A stretch of DNA of 64,000 nucleotides from assembly GCF_037975245.1 (NCBI RefSeq), contig NC_092561.1, positions 12,771,001-12,835,000 on the forward strand, in the 5' to 3' direction. The notes beneath the pieces are model-generated. The model was given only the letters and a program-made list of their open reading frames with translations. It ran no database searches and had not been told where the DNA came from. Below are positions 31,595 to 43,700 of the stretch, piece by piece; positions within the stretch are counted from its first letter, which is position 1, and each line of letters begins with the position of its first letter. Both the position numbers and the translations under genes were made by a program. This DNA is from Apostichopus japonicus (lineage: Eukaryota; Echinodermata; Holothuroidea; Aspidochirotida; Stichopodidae).

Positions 31595-32189
31595 TTCGCT
31601 TTGGAGTGCTAAACTTCGTTTCCGTATGCACGATGCAATTGTTACAGTTCACGCCAGTAGTAATGTGATAAATTATCTTCATGAGAAAAATATTCCACAC
31701 TATAATTTGAAAACCTCAATATCTTGTCCCTAACTCGAGAAATTTCATAATTGATCATTGAATGTTAGCTATTTTGACAATAGCTGAGACTACGTATACG
31801 TAAGTGGTCTGTGATGTCGTTTACTTTCCTATTAGGCCTATATATCGTGATATATATATCCCTGCAGAAATGTGATACATTTGGAATCTTTACTTGCCTG
31901 TGAATGTTCTCTTTATACTCAGAATTTCCTTACTTTTAAGTGTTTGTTTGTATAAACATTATATTCATCTGTGTATAAAATGACTCAAGTATTATAGAAA
32001 GAAACAAAACGTATTCAGCTCGATTGCCATGGTGATTGCAGCCCGCTGTTGGCCGCAGGTGCATTCACAAAATGTCACCAAAGTTAGCAACATTCATAAT
32101 TATGCTCGTCATGGAAATGTTATGAGGATGTGGTTTTATTGACATATAGGCATTGATGCAGAAAGTTTCCAGCAATTTTATTCAGCAAT
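31595..32189. other. Intergenic, nothing recognised
   Basis: Unique sequence. Confidence 0.5.
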
Positions 32190-32455
32190 CAACTTCAATC
32201 ACCTGGACATCCCTGTAAAACCTAGATAACCATGTAAACATGGATATCCCTATAAACCTGGATATCATTATAAAACCTTGATATCCCTATATAACCTTAA
32301 AACCTGGATATCCCTGTAAAACCTGGATATCCCTATATAACTTTGATATCCCTTTAAAACCTGGATATCCCTATAAACCTGGATATCCCTGTGAAACCTA
32401 GATATCACTGTAAAACCTTGATATCCCTACAAACCTGGATATCCCTAAAAACTGA
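32190..32455. repeat. Minisatellite, about 18-20 bp unit (cctggatatccctataaaa)
   Basis: About 13 units. The GGATATCC palindrome is kept in most copies, with ttgatatcc as the main variant. Confidence 0.94.
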
Positions 32456-33068
32456 ACCTCAAGGTGAAGCCAATTGCGAATAAAAGGGGAATACCACAAT
32501 CGTATTAACTTAAAACAATTCTTGTTGCAATGTTGTACAAAAGTTGTGCAGTCAACTTACTGATAGCCAGTTGATGAACTATCACAAGACTTTTTGCTCT
32601 CGAAGAGGGAAGTTCCTATATCCTATGACTAAGCAGCAACGTTCGCTATACGTCACTGAACAATCAAGAAAATACCCATGGTATGTGTGGCCTGGTGGCC
32701 TCAATTTCTCAGTACAGAAAATTAACAACATCGTCAGGTTGGGGCAACAAGAATTCTGGGTTACATTTTCGAGGTACTTGCGCCTTGGTGAGCTACCTAT
32801 GACGTCATGATCTTCAAAATATGTCAGTGTACGTCATTGTATACTGTAGAAAGGAGCTTAAAGCAGCATGTAATGATTATATTATTTCTAATTATTTAGT
32901 CACAGCTTATAGCGTTGATAATTACTTATAAATCTTTTTTTTTTTTTTTTGGGGGGGGGGGGGGGCTTGACATCATCGGTAAAATGTGAACCAAACATAC
33001 GATATTCATGACGTCACTCCACATTCTTAGACCATGTCGCATATTTCTTTCCTGCTATAACCAGTGTG
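32456..33068. other. Intergenic; T-run and G-run
   Basis: An unbroken run of T passes directly into a run of about 14 G (32935-32965). The frame at 32544-32810 has no ATG start at its left end and no recognised domain. Confidence 0.5.
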
Positions 33069-33362
33069 TATGGCAAGCCGTTAATTTTACTTGCGTGAAC
33101 TTAAATTCCATATTTTATTTAAGTAGCATTAAATTTTACTTAAGTTGAATTGTCTTCTAAAAGTTAAGTAAAATAAAGGCCAATATTGTCAAATTTCACT
33201 TATGTTAAATTGAATTCTACTTCAATGAAATGACACTTTACTTAAGTGCAATTTAATGTGGAATTGAATTTCAAATAATATTATGCTTAGGTCGAATTAA
33301 ATTCGACTTAATTTAGAACTCAATTATACTTAAATGGAATTCTATTTCGACGGCTTGCCATA
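33069..33362. mobile_element. 294-bp MITE with perfect 13-bp terminal inverted repeats
   Basis: TATGGCAAGCCGT at 33069-33081 and ACGGCTTGCCATA at 33350-33362 are exact reverse complements. AGTGTG lies directly outside both ends (33063-33068 and 33363-33368), a 6-bp target duplication. The inside has no coding capacity and consists of degenerate variants of acttaagtagaattaaattt. A partial relative begins at 33810. Superfamily is not assigned. Confidence 0.88.
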
Positions 33363-33809
33363 AGTGTGGCATTGAGCTGATAATGTTTTTTTAATTTTCT
33401 TATTGGGTTCATGTATAGGTTTAGCAGCATAAACAGAACATTATTGACGGTTTTATTACGTTACCAGAATGATGCAATGAAACTGTTTTAATACGTATAG
33501 GTTGGTTATTTACTATCGGTATCATACAACTAGGAGTAACCGATAGATGTGGTACAACCCTGTCGTGTTAATATATCCAGCGTTTGCTGTATGGGTGAAT
33601 TGAAACGAGAATTGTCTGGCAACTCACTGGATAAAGAAATATATCCTGGAGGGGGGGGGGGAGTGGTGGCTAGGCCTCAGAATATTTGTCTGCCCCCTCG
33701 CCCCAAGGAAAAATTGTCAGAAAATGTTTTAGAAAACAAGTTTTGCCTGCCCTCCCTCATATAAGACATTGTCCCTAAGCAACGAAGTTGAGCCACGCCC
33801 CTGCTTCCA
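33363..33809. other. Spacer between the two related MITEs
   Basis: Contains a G-run (33650-33661) next to a C-rich stretch. Nothing coding was recognised. Confidence 0.5.
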
Positions 33810-34235
33810 TATGGCAAGCCGTTTCTCACATTTACCTCCCAATTCTATTTAAGTGCAATACATTCTACTTAGGACGAATTCAATTCAACTTATGTGAAAT
33901 ACAATTCGACTTAAGTAAATGTATTCCACCTTAGTGATATATAGTTTAGTAGAGTTAGTCCAGTTAAGTAGAATACAAAAGTTCTATATTACTTTAGTGG
34001 AATGAAATTTCCTTAAGTAAAATATAATTTCACTTAAGCTTAATTGAATTCTGCTCAAAAGAAATGGCATTTTACTTTAGTAAAATATATGGCCTAATTA
34101 AGTAGAATTCAAATCAGCTTGATTAGAATTCAATTTCACTTAATTAGAATTCAATTTCACTTAAGTAGAATTCAATTTCACTTAAGTGAAATTGGGCAAT
34201 ATTGGCCTATACTTTACTTAAGTAGAGTACACTTC
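33810..34235. mobile_element. Second, truncated copy of the TATGGCAAGCCGT element
   Basis: The left end TATGGCAAGCCGT (33810-33822) is intact. The interior has the same acttaagt/gaattcaattt subrepeats, more numerous than in the first copy, including the palindrome cacttaagtg. No right inverted repeat is found before 34.3 kb, so the copy is broken or expanded. Confidence 0.75.
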
Positions 34236-35148
34236 TAGTTAGAAGTTCGAAAGTCACCAGTCAAAGTTTTGTAAAATTTTCCTAAGAGTCACATGAATTT
34301 TTTATAGGCAAATCCTCAAAACGAACTAAAAATTTTCCCCTCTAAACCTGAAATATTCGCCCTATATACTGCTGAATGTTTCCTGTCACACGCCATCCTC
34401 TTGTCAGACGACTAGTGAAAGGTCACTGCACTATTTCATCACCTCATAAAAGTGAAAATGCACGAAACTTTATTCACTTCATGCGAAAGCAGTTCTTTCA
34501 TTCCAAATTAGTCTTGAATCAAAAGGTGTAAATTTCTATTTGTCATTCGAAACTTTTGTAAAGATTTACAGTCTTTTTGTGGTTTCGCTATCAATAGTTC
34601 TAGTTATCCGAAGCTATGTGAGTTGGAAACTCATTGATTATTTTTTTACTTCTTTAACAGGCCAACGTATTTTACAGGTATATGAGGTTATGATTCAGAA
34701 TGTAGAAACTCGACTCTCTGGACTGCCTGGATCCTATTAATGCCCAAGAAGGCGCCGTTCTGGCGGGAGATGAAACCAACATCGGCCGCCATCACCGGGT
34801 GATTTGCTATGACTCAGCCCGCTTAGATACGAATAAAGTCGTTATTCTCAGTGTGAGATACGCGAACGTTCGAGGAATTTGTCACGTGAAGTCTTCGAGA
34901 ATCCCGGTAGAATCACACAAAGTTTGTGACACGTTCTATATTTCAATGAAATTTTGAGTGGGAACTTCAAGCGTAACATTACAGTACAGTACAAAGTTCA
35001 AAAGAATGTTTTTTTTTCTTGTGTCTCATTTCAGATAAGACCTCTGGAGTTGAAGTGAATTGTTCATTACATAATGTATAAAGAATAATGCTGAGAACTG
35101 TCATGTTTTTGGTACGATCGCTGCAGCTTTCGTTATAGTCATAATTGC
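34236..35148. other. Unassigned; CpG-rich segment at 34740-34925
   Basis: Most of the interval is AT-rich and unremarkable. The 185-bp block at 34740-34925 is GC- and CpG-rich. On the minus strand it holds ATGGCGGCC (start at 34792), opening a 34-codon frame to 34688. On the plus strand it is open for about 80 codons without an ATG. I recognise neither product. Confidence 0.35.
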
Positions 35149-35552
35149 CATTAGGCGTAGGAGGCGGGGGTTGGGGGGGGGGCTGCAGCGCCCCCAACAA
35201 ATTGTTGTTGTTGAAACTTCGGGCAATATGCTGAGAAAATTTCGGGCACCTACTGAAAGAAAAATAAATTGCAACGTGTTTTTCAATGGTTAAACTTATA
35301 TTATTATTATTATCATCATTATTGTAACGACTCGTCCAAAAATTATAACCAATATGGAAGGGAAATAACACGACTAATAATTGTATGTAATTGGCATGCG
35401 ATGTAATAACCGATGCATGCCTATATGATATGTACATAAACATGATGAACGCGCACGGAGCGCGGGAAAAATGTTGGTTTTATTTTTCGGGCAAGTCGTT
35501 ACAGCCCCCCCCCCCCCCCCCCACCAAATAAAATTGGGCTCCTACACCTATG
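35149..35552 (-). mobile_element. hAT-like G-tract MITE, copy 1
   Basis: The ends CATTAGGCGTAGGAG and CTCCTACACCTATG are inverted repeats with two differences. Flanking 8-mers ataattgc (35141-35148) and ataattgt (35553-35560) form a near-perfect 8-bp duplication. The body shares with copies 2 and 3 the phrases tttaaccattgaaaaaca, attattttctttcagtaggt and gcccgaaattttctcagca, here on the opposite strand. The G-tract end carries C18 at 35505-35522. Confidence 0.88.
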
Positions 35553-35560
35553 ATAATTGT

Positions 35561-35997
35561 GACAGCTATATAGGACCATCGCTTTATGCTTGTGTATCTT
35601 ATAATTGAGCGTAATGCGTTAAGGATCTGCCTCACTGGTTGCAGCATCGAGACTAGCGTGGTTATATGTTTGTAACAGTTCATTCTTGACTGTGTCTTAG
35701 CCGAGTCCTGGCGGAGGCCCTCGAATTGCCCTCCAAATGAGGCAGTTGAAGGCATTTTTGTTGTAGGATAAAGACAGCTTGACCATGTTAACTAAAATAT
35801 CAAGCCCTGTCAAAGCCAACTCCATGGCAATCCATATGGAACGCGAAAAGGGTAACATTCGTCCAAAAAGTAAATAAAATATCATGACGTTGTTAAGAGA
35901 TCCATTTCCATCTCTCATATTGAAGCAGTGGACAGTGCACTGACAGCGTAACATGTGTCAAAAACACTTCAACGTAATTGATAACGTATTGCAGTCA
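35561..35997. other. Spacer between two DNA transposons
   Basis: Unique sequence; overlapping minus-strand frames have no recognised domain. Confidence 0.5.
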
Positions 35998-36001
35998 TTA
36001 A

Positions 36002-36580
36002 AGGATTGGTTCAGTTGTCATACATGTTTATGTTATATGATAGAGGACAATAAAAGAAACACAATGGTGGAAAACAACTGTTCAAATATCTTTTTCGGTT
36101 AAAGAGATATTCAAGTGTAAAATTTTATCAGATTGTGTAGAAAACTGCTGAAATCTGACTAGCTGTGATGTCACATCCTCACATTCCTGAAAAGTCTTTG
36201 TTTTTTTCTCTAAATATTTTGTGAGATTTCATGACTTTCAACCAAAAGATATGTCAGGAGATCTCATATTTGTCAAAAGAAGTATTTGAGATTAAATTAA
36301 ACAACTGAAGAATTTTTGATTATATTATTTTCAAATATGTTAAAAAAATGTAAATAATTTTTAAAGAAATATATTCACAAATGTTAAGGAAGTGTGGATG
36401 TGACGTCACACCCTCACAGTAAGTCTTTCTACACCAGTCGTTTTCAAAGAAATTGTGATATCTTCAAAGTGTCATATCTCCTTAACAGAGCATGCTATCA
36501 TGGTAGTTTCTTCACTGTTCTTTTTGTCTTTTAGTGCTCTTTCATACCAAATAGACATGTCAAACACCTAAACCAATCCT
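36002..36580. mobile_element. TTAA-flanked element with long imperfect inverted repeats, 579 bp
   Basis: AGGATTGGTT at 36002-36011 and AACCAATCCT at 36571-36580 are exact inverted repeats, bordered by TTAA (35998-36001 and 36581-36584). Pairing continues imperfectly for roughly 130 bp (for example ttaaagagatat against atatctccttaa). TTAA duplication is the hallmark of piggyBac-type insertion. Termini of known piggyBac elements usually begin CCC, so the superfamily is tentative. No transposase. Confidence 0.78.
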
Positions 36581-36584
36581 TTAA

Positions 36585-37852
36585 GAATTGTGAACCATTT
36601 AATCATTTTTGAAAGTTTACTAAACTCTAAAGCTAGAGAACCATATATATTTTCCAACAACCATGTAGCCTGCACGAGGAATTGGTCCTCATTCTTTGTT
36701 TTAATTTGTATTACTTGCTGAGGCTAATTACCAAACTATAATTGCTCATGTTTTGACCAGACGAAAACTTGATGGAACGTATTCAGAATTAGCCAAGTTG
36801 AATGACTCCGATCATGAAATATTACAGATAATTACTAGCGAAAGCCTTGAGTTGTTTCCAATGACATCGGTTATAATTTGCAAACACCTCAATATCGAAG
36901 GTTCTTAACTCAACATGTTAGCTAAACTAGCCTTACTTTACTACTTTCAGACCTCGTTATTCCGTGTCCAACTTAATTAACATAATTATCTCTTTGAGAA
37001 AGTGAGAAAATAAACCTTCAATTCCATGCTTACAGTTGCACTGTTTATTTTACGTTAGCCTGTAACTGGTACAATTCCTCATCTGCTTTCCAGTTTTACC
37101 GTTGAAAAAGACGGAAGCAACTGACTATCTCAAAGACAACGTCCCAAACATTCGAAAGGGCTGTGATCCTTAAACATGGACAGCGTCCTCAACTTATTCC
37201 TTGGTCTCCTATATATAGTGTGCAGGCTTTACAAAGACCCTATTTATACACATTTATATACACCTATAACTTATACGTCATACTCGCTCTAATAACGTCA
37301 CGTGTATAGCTACTTGGTGAATGGGTAGTCGGAAATTATTCGCCAAAGAAACACATTTGGTGTGAAGTAACAAACAATAGCCTATACCGACGTACTATCG
37401 AACGTGCACAATAGCTAGACAGCGTTCTTAAAATAGAATAAACTTGGAATACCACTATGAAGCAGTCTAGTGCGCTTTGTGTACAAAGCCAATTATGGTA
37501 GAAATCTTTAAGAAATGGGCATGCAGTGTGAAACAAATTCTTGCTATATAAGGAAATGATAAAGTTGTACAACAAAAGACATGACCTCTACTCTCCCAGG
37601 AAAGGAGACCCAAATGACGTAATTCTATTCTATATCACAATAAATGGAATGGAATCATAACATAATTGTCCTGGGACAATTTCCCTCCTTAACCCCTACC
37701 TTCGTTCTTAATATATGGAACACAGATGATGGTATCTGTGAATCGCGTGTCGATGTAACTGCCATAAGGCCCATAACAATTGGGTTATTGGGGTCCACAA
37801 ACTTTCAGGGCTACGACCCCGGATGTTCCATAAGGACAGGGCCGCGATCCAC
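36585..37852. other. Intergenic, nothing recognised
   Basis: Unique sequence; frames at 37336-37575 (-) and 37644-37871 (+) have no recognised domain. Confidence 0.5.
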
Positions 37853-38235
37853 CATAGGCGTAGGAGCCTAATTTGATTGAGGTGGGGGGGGGGGGCTGTA
37901 ACGACTTGCCCGAAAAATGCAACCTTTTTCGCGCGTATCATAGAGGCATTCATCGGTTATTCCATCACATGCCAATAACATACAATCATTTTCCGTCTTA
38001 TTACCCTTCCATATTGGTTATAATTATTGGGGAAGTTGTTACAACAATAATGATTATAATAATATAAGTTTAACCATTGAAAAACATACTGCAAATTATT
38101 ATTCTTTCAGTAGGTGCCCGAAAAATTTTCAGCATAGTGCCCAAATTTTCACCCAAAAAATTGAAAAACACATTGCAAATTATTCTTCTTTCAGCAGGTG
38201 CCCAAAAAATTCTCAGCATATTGCCGAGTTTTCAC
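37853..38235 (+). mobile_element. hAT-like G-tract MITE, copy 2, right end lost
   Basis: It starts CATAGGCGTAGGAGCC, followed by aatttgatt and a G-run, as in copy 3. The interior matches copies 1 and 3. The block from ttgaaaaaca through caaattttcac is present twice (about 38078-38151 and 38161-38235). The right inverted repeat is absent, so this copy is truncated after an internal duplication. Confidence 0.82.
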
Positions 38236-38728
38236 GAACCCATCACTAGTTACGTTCACTGTCCTATGTAGGTCGAAATATGACTCATATCACCCGATGT
38301 CCTCACCCCTCATTCACGTTCCCTGCCCCCCCCCCCTTCGTTCGTCAGTAAGGAGTTCCCGATGACAAAGTGACAATAGTTCACAAAGATCATTAGTTTG
38401 ATATGTGCACACGATGGTTGCAACCAGACAACTACAGCGACAATGACGACACACACACAGGTGTTTTACATCTTCAATGTCATAATACATTGTATAAATG
38501 GATAACCAAAGCAAATTTGAAACTGACTTTAAAGTTCGGAAGAAAACCTCAAATTAATTGAAGTTATCCTGAGAAAACCGCAATAGAGAGACGTGATTTC
38601 CAAATGTGTTTATTGTACGTTCTTAAGCTATGAGTAGTGGGAAGCGCTATTTGTACCGCAATTCCAAGAATACGGACTCACAAGACGCTCTTGGACGGTT
38701 TAAACCCCAAAAAACCAATGCAGTGTTT
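38236..38728. other. Intergenic, nothing recognised
   Basis: A C-run lies at 38326-38336. The minus frame at 38314-38514 is unrecognised. Confidence 0.5.
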
Positions 38729-38780
38729 AATAATAATAAAAATAATAATAATAATGATGATGATGATAGTGATGATGATA

Positions 38781-38857
<77 letters not shown>

Positions 38858-38891
38858 AGTGATGATGATGATAAAATGATGATGATGATAG

Positions 38892-38925
<34 letters not shown>

Positions 38926-39050
38926 ATGATGATATGATATGATGATCATAAGATGAATAACGATAATAATAATAATAATAACAATAATAACAATAATCAT
39001 AATCATATAGCATAATCATAATAATAATGATAATAATAATAATAGCATCG
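38729..39050. repeat. GAT and AAT microsatellite block
   Basis: (AAT)n, then (GAT)n with GATAGT interruptions, then (AAT)n/(AAC)n. Similar to but simpler than the 19.5-kb array. Confidence 0.97.
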
Positions 39051-40396
39051 ATTAGCTCCCATAAACTCTATTATAAGTTGAAATCCAACTTCCATCTACC
39101 CTCATGGTAAGTGACTCTTTGCCCGTCTGCCGGTAAAACATCGGATGTCAAATATGACGCATCCATATATCGGCTACATTTACATTCGTAATTCGTGTTA
39201 AATTATAACACCCAAATAATGCCATAGAGATGACGTATTCAATAATATTATTGTTTCTAGTTATTTCATTCTTCCAAGAAGATCACATAATACCAAAGCG
39301 AAGTAAATGTTCGCTGCTGTGGTATGAACGACAACAGTTCCTTTTTCTAAGAATGCCGGAAAAAGGCGAGAGACTCTTTCGGGTCAGAGGTCATCACTGC
39401 GGAAAAAGGACTTCATCAAGGTACATTGAGCTATTCATCTACATGATATAGAAACTGTAGTTAAGGGAGAAGTACGCTGGTTTTGAAGTGTCAGGACTAA
39501 GCGTTGTTACCATAACGCGACAACAAAACACAAAGTTGTATATTTTTGCCGACTTACGCTAACGTTGCATCCAAAATGCAGGAATGTGATGTGATATGAT
39601 ATTGAATGTGAACGGTCAATAATGGTATGACCAATGAGCGTTGCAAATTCAACACCAAGTGCATATTTAGTACTATATGTTGAACGCAAGTTCCCCCCCC
39701 CCCCACCCTCCCCCATCTGATATTTCATCAGCACAGAAATAAATCCAGGCAACTTTTGATACTTTTGATCACATATTCAAATTGTTCAGGCATTTTTGAA
39801 ACAGCGAGGTCGCAATTGAATTTCCCACGGATAGGCTCCAGGTCTACCACTCAGAAGCATGCTAATATTGTTTCCCGTACCCCCCCCCCCTTCCCCTTCA
39901 TTATATTTCTTCTGTATCACAATGTGAACTTGAGCTATATGGTTGTTAAGCGGAGTGATTAGGAAGGCGCGAGAAATAATAGGAAGCCATTATGCTTCTC
40001 TCAAGTCTTATACAGCCATTGAATTATTTGCTTATAGTTCCTGCAAATTGTAAGCATTGGTATAAATAGCTAAACTAATAAATAGAGAGCATAAAGAACG
40101 CAAAGAGAGACAAAGTTTATGTTAATTACGCCGGACGGACCGCATTTGCCTCTGCCAGTTTGTTTAATAAAGATTAAGCCAGGCTGCCAAAGTTGGCCAC
40201 ATCTCACAAACTTCCACTGGATAGGTCATCACTGCTTGATTGCTATGCTACACCGTCCCGTGGCCAATGTTATGTGATGTATGCTTTTAAAGATTCATTT
40301 GTAGGGAAGAGGAAAGCAGATCGTTTCTCCGTACTTGGGTATTTATCTAATAACTTCTTCGGAGCAAAGGCTATGTACGGGCAGGGTAGTTGCGTC
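39051..40396. other. Intergenic, no firm gene
   Basis: The frame at 39230-39451 begins with a hydrophobic leader (MTYSIILLFLVISFF) followed by a basic stretch and a gtacat donor-like site near 39421. It resembles a secreted-peptide first exon, but no family is recognised. C-runs occur at 39692-39702 and 39882-39890. Confidence 0.35.
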
Positions 40397-40716
40397 CATA
40401 TGCGTAGCAGCCCAATTTGATTCAGGAGAGGGGGGGGGGGGGCTGTAATGACTTACCCGAAAAATATAACACGAAAAGTTTCGCATGCCAATAACATACA
40501 ATCATTTTCCGTGTTATGGCCCTTCCATATGGCTATACTTATTGGGGAAGTCCTTACAATAATTATGATAATAATAATAATATAAGTTTAACCATTGAAA
40601 AACAAATTGCAAATTATTTTTCTATCATTAGGTGCACGAAAATTCTCAGCATTTTGCCCAAATTTTCACCAAATTTTTTGGTTGGGGGCTGCAGCCCCCT
40701 GCCTCCTACGCCTATG
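40397..40716 (+). mobile_element. hAT-like G-tract MITE, copy 3, both ends present
   Basis: The left end is CATATGCGTAGCAGCCC, the right end CTCCTACGCCTATG. The strings ttgcgtc (40390-40396) and ttgcgtc (40719-40725) flank the element, the right one offset by two bases, so the target duplication is likely but not clean. The interior shares gcatgccaataacatacaat, attttccgt and tttaaccattgaaaaaca with copy 2. The right end contains the self-complementary ggggctgcagcccc. Confidence 0.85.
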
Positions 40717-43700
40717 GCTTGCGTCGGAGCTTTAATACAGCAACCGCTGAGGATTGCCCCAATAACACCCCTTTCTTCACCATGTGAGGATCGAATATTA
40801 CACCCTCAAATTACCATCCTTATCGCCGAATCAGTATGTTCTGTGAGTAAAAACGAAAAATGATGTCTGCTGTTACTTGTTGCCACTTCAGTGATTCACA
40901 GGGGTGTACACGCGAACTTCTTATTTACGAAACAGTCAACATCTTCAACAATGCAAAGATAAACAGTAAACAATTGATTTCCCAAACAACCGGTCTTCAT
41001 CTCTTCATTAGCACGCGAAACCCATATTTGCTGATAAACACATTGGCTGCCCTTGAAAGGGCATTTTGATTGGGTTGTAATGACATCATAGACTTATATA
41101 ATATGGATATTCATGAGGTGATTCACCTGCCATGACGTCATGTCAAGCCGTCAGCTGCAGTGAATCTGCTTAGCTTGGAATCTCCTCCTTGTGAACGGAT
41201 TATTAGCTGGTAGAAAATGACGATTTATTCATGTTTCTTGGATTACTTCATTCTTGGAAATAGTGCATAATATGACTTCAGTACAGGTATCATTATCTGG
41301 GGTAGGTGTATTTTCATGACATTTCGGGAAATAATATATTTTCAACTGATAAAATTTGGCCATGACTATAAGTCAGTCAAATTTGTCAAGGCAAGTTAGC
41401 CCTAACAACTGAGTGGTGTTGTGGTAGCTAATGCATTGGATAATGTTATGCACCGTCGTCGTATTTTCTGTTTAGACACTCGATACAAGGAACCCATATA
41501 TCTTTGATTGGATGACTAGTAGTACGAATTGACAGTATTTACTCATTGTGTATGTAATTAATACAAGCTCACAGGCCTAGGCTTTTCTAGATCAAAACAG
41601 TATAGTATTTATATAAACTTGCCAAGTACGTGGTTACCAGTAGCACTCAGTACAAATAAAAGTAATATTTGGCCTAGGTTCTCAATTATGACCATGTATA
41701 TATTTCAAACCTTGCTGTTCATTATAGTTATGACTGGTCACCTTTCCTTGACTAAGCCCTTACTACTGCACTGAATATCTTACCTACAGGTATTTACTGT
41801 GTGTTTAAATTTGTTATGTTGAACACGAGTTGGATATATATCTGACAAGAAGCATTGCCATATTTTTTATTTATGACAGCTGCTTGCATCGCATTTCTCA
41901 AATTATGTAACCTAGTCAAGCTTCTAGTTCTACCAGATACACATTAGAAATTAGTGGTGCATCCTTAAATTCATAGTATTTCTTTTGACCAAGGCAAAGT
42001 GCAATGTTTTGAGTAACAAGTCAGAGCGATACTCAAGGAATGCATTTACTATAACTAGCTGTGATAACTGCTTTGATTGTGTAATGTCATAAAGAATACA
42101 TTGTGTGCTCAGTTGTATTTACATTCTGTACCTGTACATAACATAGGGAGAGGAGGAATGGGGAGTGGGTATCTATCTAACATGCAGCCAGTTGCTTTAT
42201 TCCAAGTAATTGTTGTGTAATGGCTTCCTGTGATAACATTTCTTTCTGATGAGTTCTTAAAGCCTGAGCCATTTCAATCAATAATTTGTATGCCTTTAAA
42301 TCTTCATCTGTCTGTGTGCTACATTTTGTTCATCCTGTACTTAACTCAGTGAAGAAAGAAAGGAGCCCAACTGGTGCTAAATATGTTTTATGTGTTACAA
42401 AGTGGTGGAGTTTGGGAGAAATTGGTCGCTTTAGCTAGCGGTTGAGGAATGTTTGCAATGGTTGAATGTACCACAGTATTTAAATTTTGTTGTAATGTAT
42501 TTTCTGGCACAGGCATAAATGTTCTATCCCTGTATTGATGTAGCAATTTACAGACCGTGTAATAAAAGCAAGACAATCACTGTTCCGTTTCTCTTTCATC
42601 ATCATAGTATGTGTACAGTTTGGGATAGGGAGTTAGGGCTGAGGAGGTTTGACTGAATTATAAATTAAGAAAGTCTGAAATTCAGATAGCTTCCTCTTTG
42701 TGGTAAATTATAATAATTGTTTCTTCTGGGCTGTAAGAGGTTTCTTGTAGCTGTAAAAAGCTGACAATTTCCTGCCAACTCAACTTTCATACTTAAATTA
42801 TTATAATAACACTATAACTATAACAATACAGTTCCTTAGTAATATCACACCTGGATTTACCAATAGTTCGGACAACTTCTACTCTTGTAACCATTGGACC
42901 ATGAGAAGCACTCCACACTGTTACCACATGCTTGCTTTGCGTGTTTGTGATTCTATTGATTCTCCAATGAGTCACAGCAGATTTGCACAGCTCATGCAAA
43001 AGTTCAAACTATTTATAAAGTGTTCACAGACCCATATCTTTACCTAGACCCTTCCCTCTATTCAACTCTGGATATGAGTAATAGCTTAGCTTAACTAAGT
43101 ACTACATGCTATAGGGTGTCCAGCAGTGAACATGTGTTCATACAATGATCTTTGTTTGTAACTTAATTCTAGTATATATATGATTCTGTTGGCCAAGGAA
43201 CAAGTTAAATTCAAGTTCAAATTTGACATTTACACACTAGTTGCCTACATCATGGTAGCATCTTGTACCTGTCTTTGCAATATCATATATGTGTCTTGTA
43301 CATTTGCTATGCAATTTGGGCCCTATCAGGTATTTAAGGTAAGATACTAATTTTCAAAATATTACATCACTAGTTCTTTTTGTCAGTTTTGAAGGCCTTT
43401 GTTTTATGTACTTGTTTGATCATGTAAGGACAGTGGAAAGGCTATAAGTTACACAGCAAAATTTGCTTAAATATCATTAATTTATCAAATTCAAAATATG
43501 TAAATGAGCATACACTTACAGCAGATTGACAATGCATCTTTCTGTATTCGAGTAGCTGTAATCTGATGTTTTTCTTCATGTCCAAAAAAGTGCACAACAA
43601 ATTAACAATAACAACTTCAGCCCAGAGTTTCATGATGTCATATATAGGCAAGGCCTACCTGTGCCCATTACATATTGTGAGATATTAATGTTGCATACCT

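Noticed and set aside
38630-39019. Poly-Asp, poly-Met, poly-Ser and poly-Ile frames
   Set aside because: Trinucleotide microsatellite in different frames.
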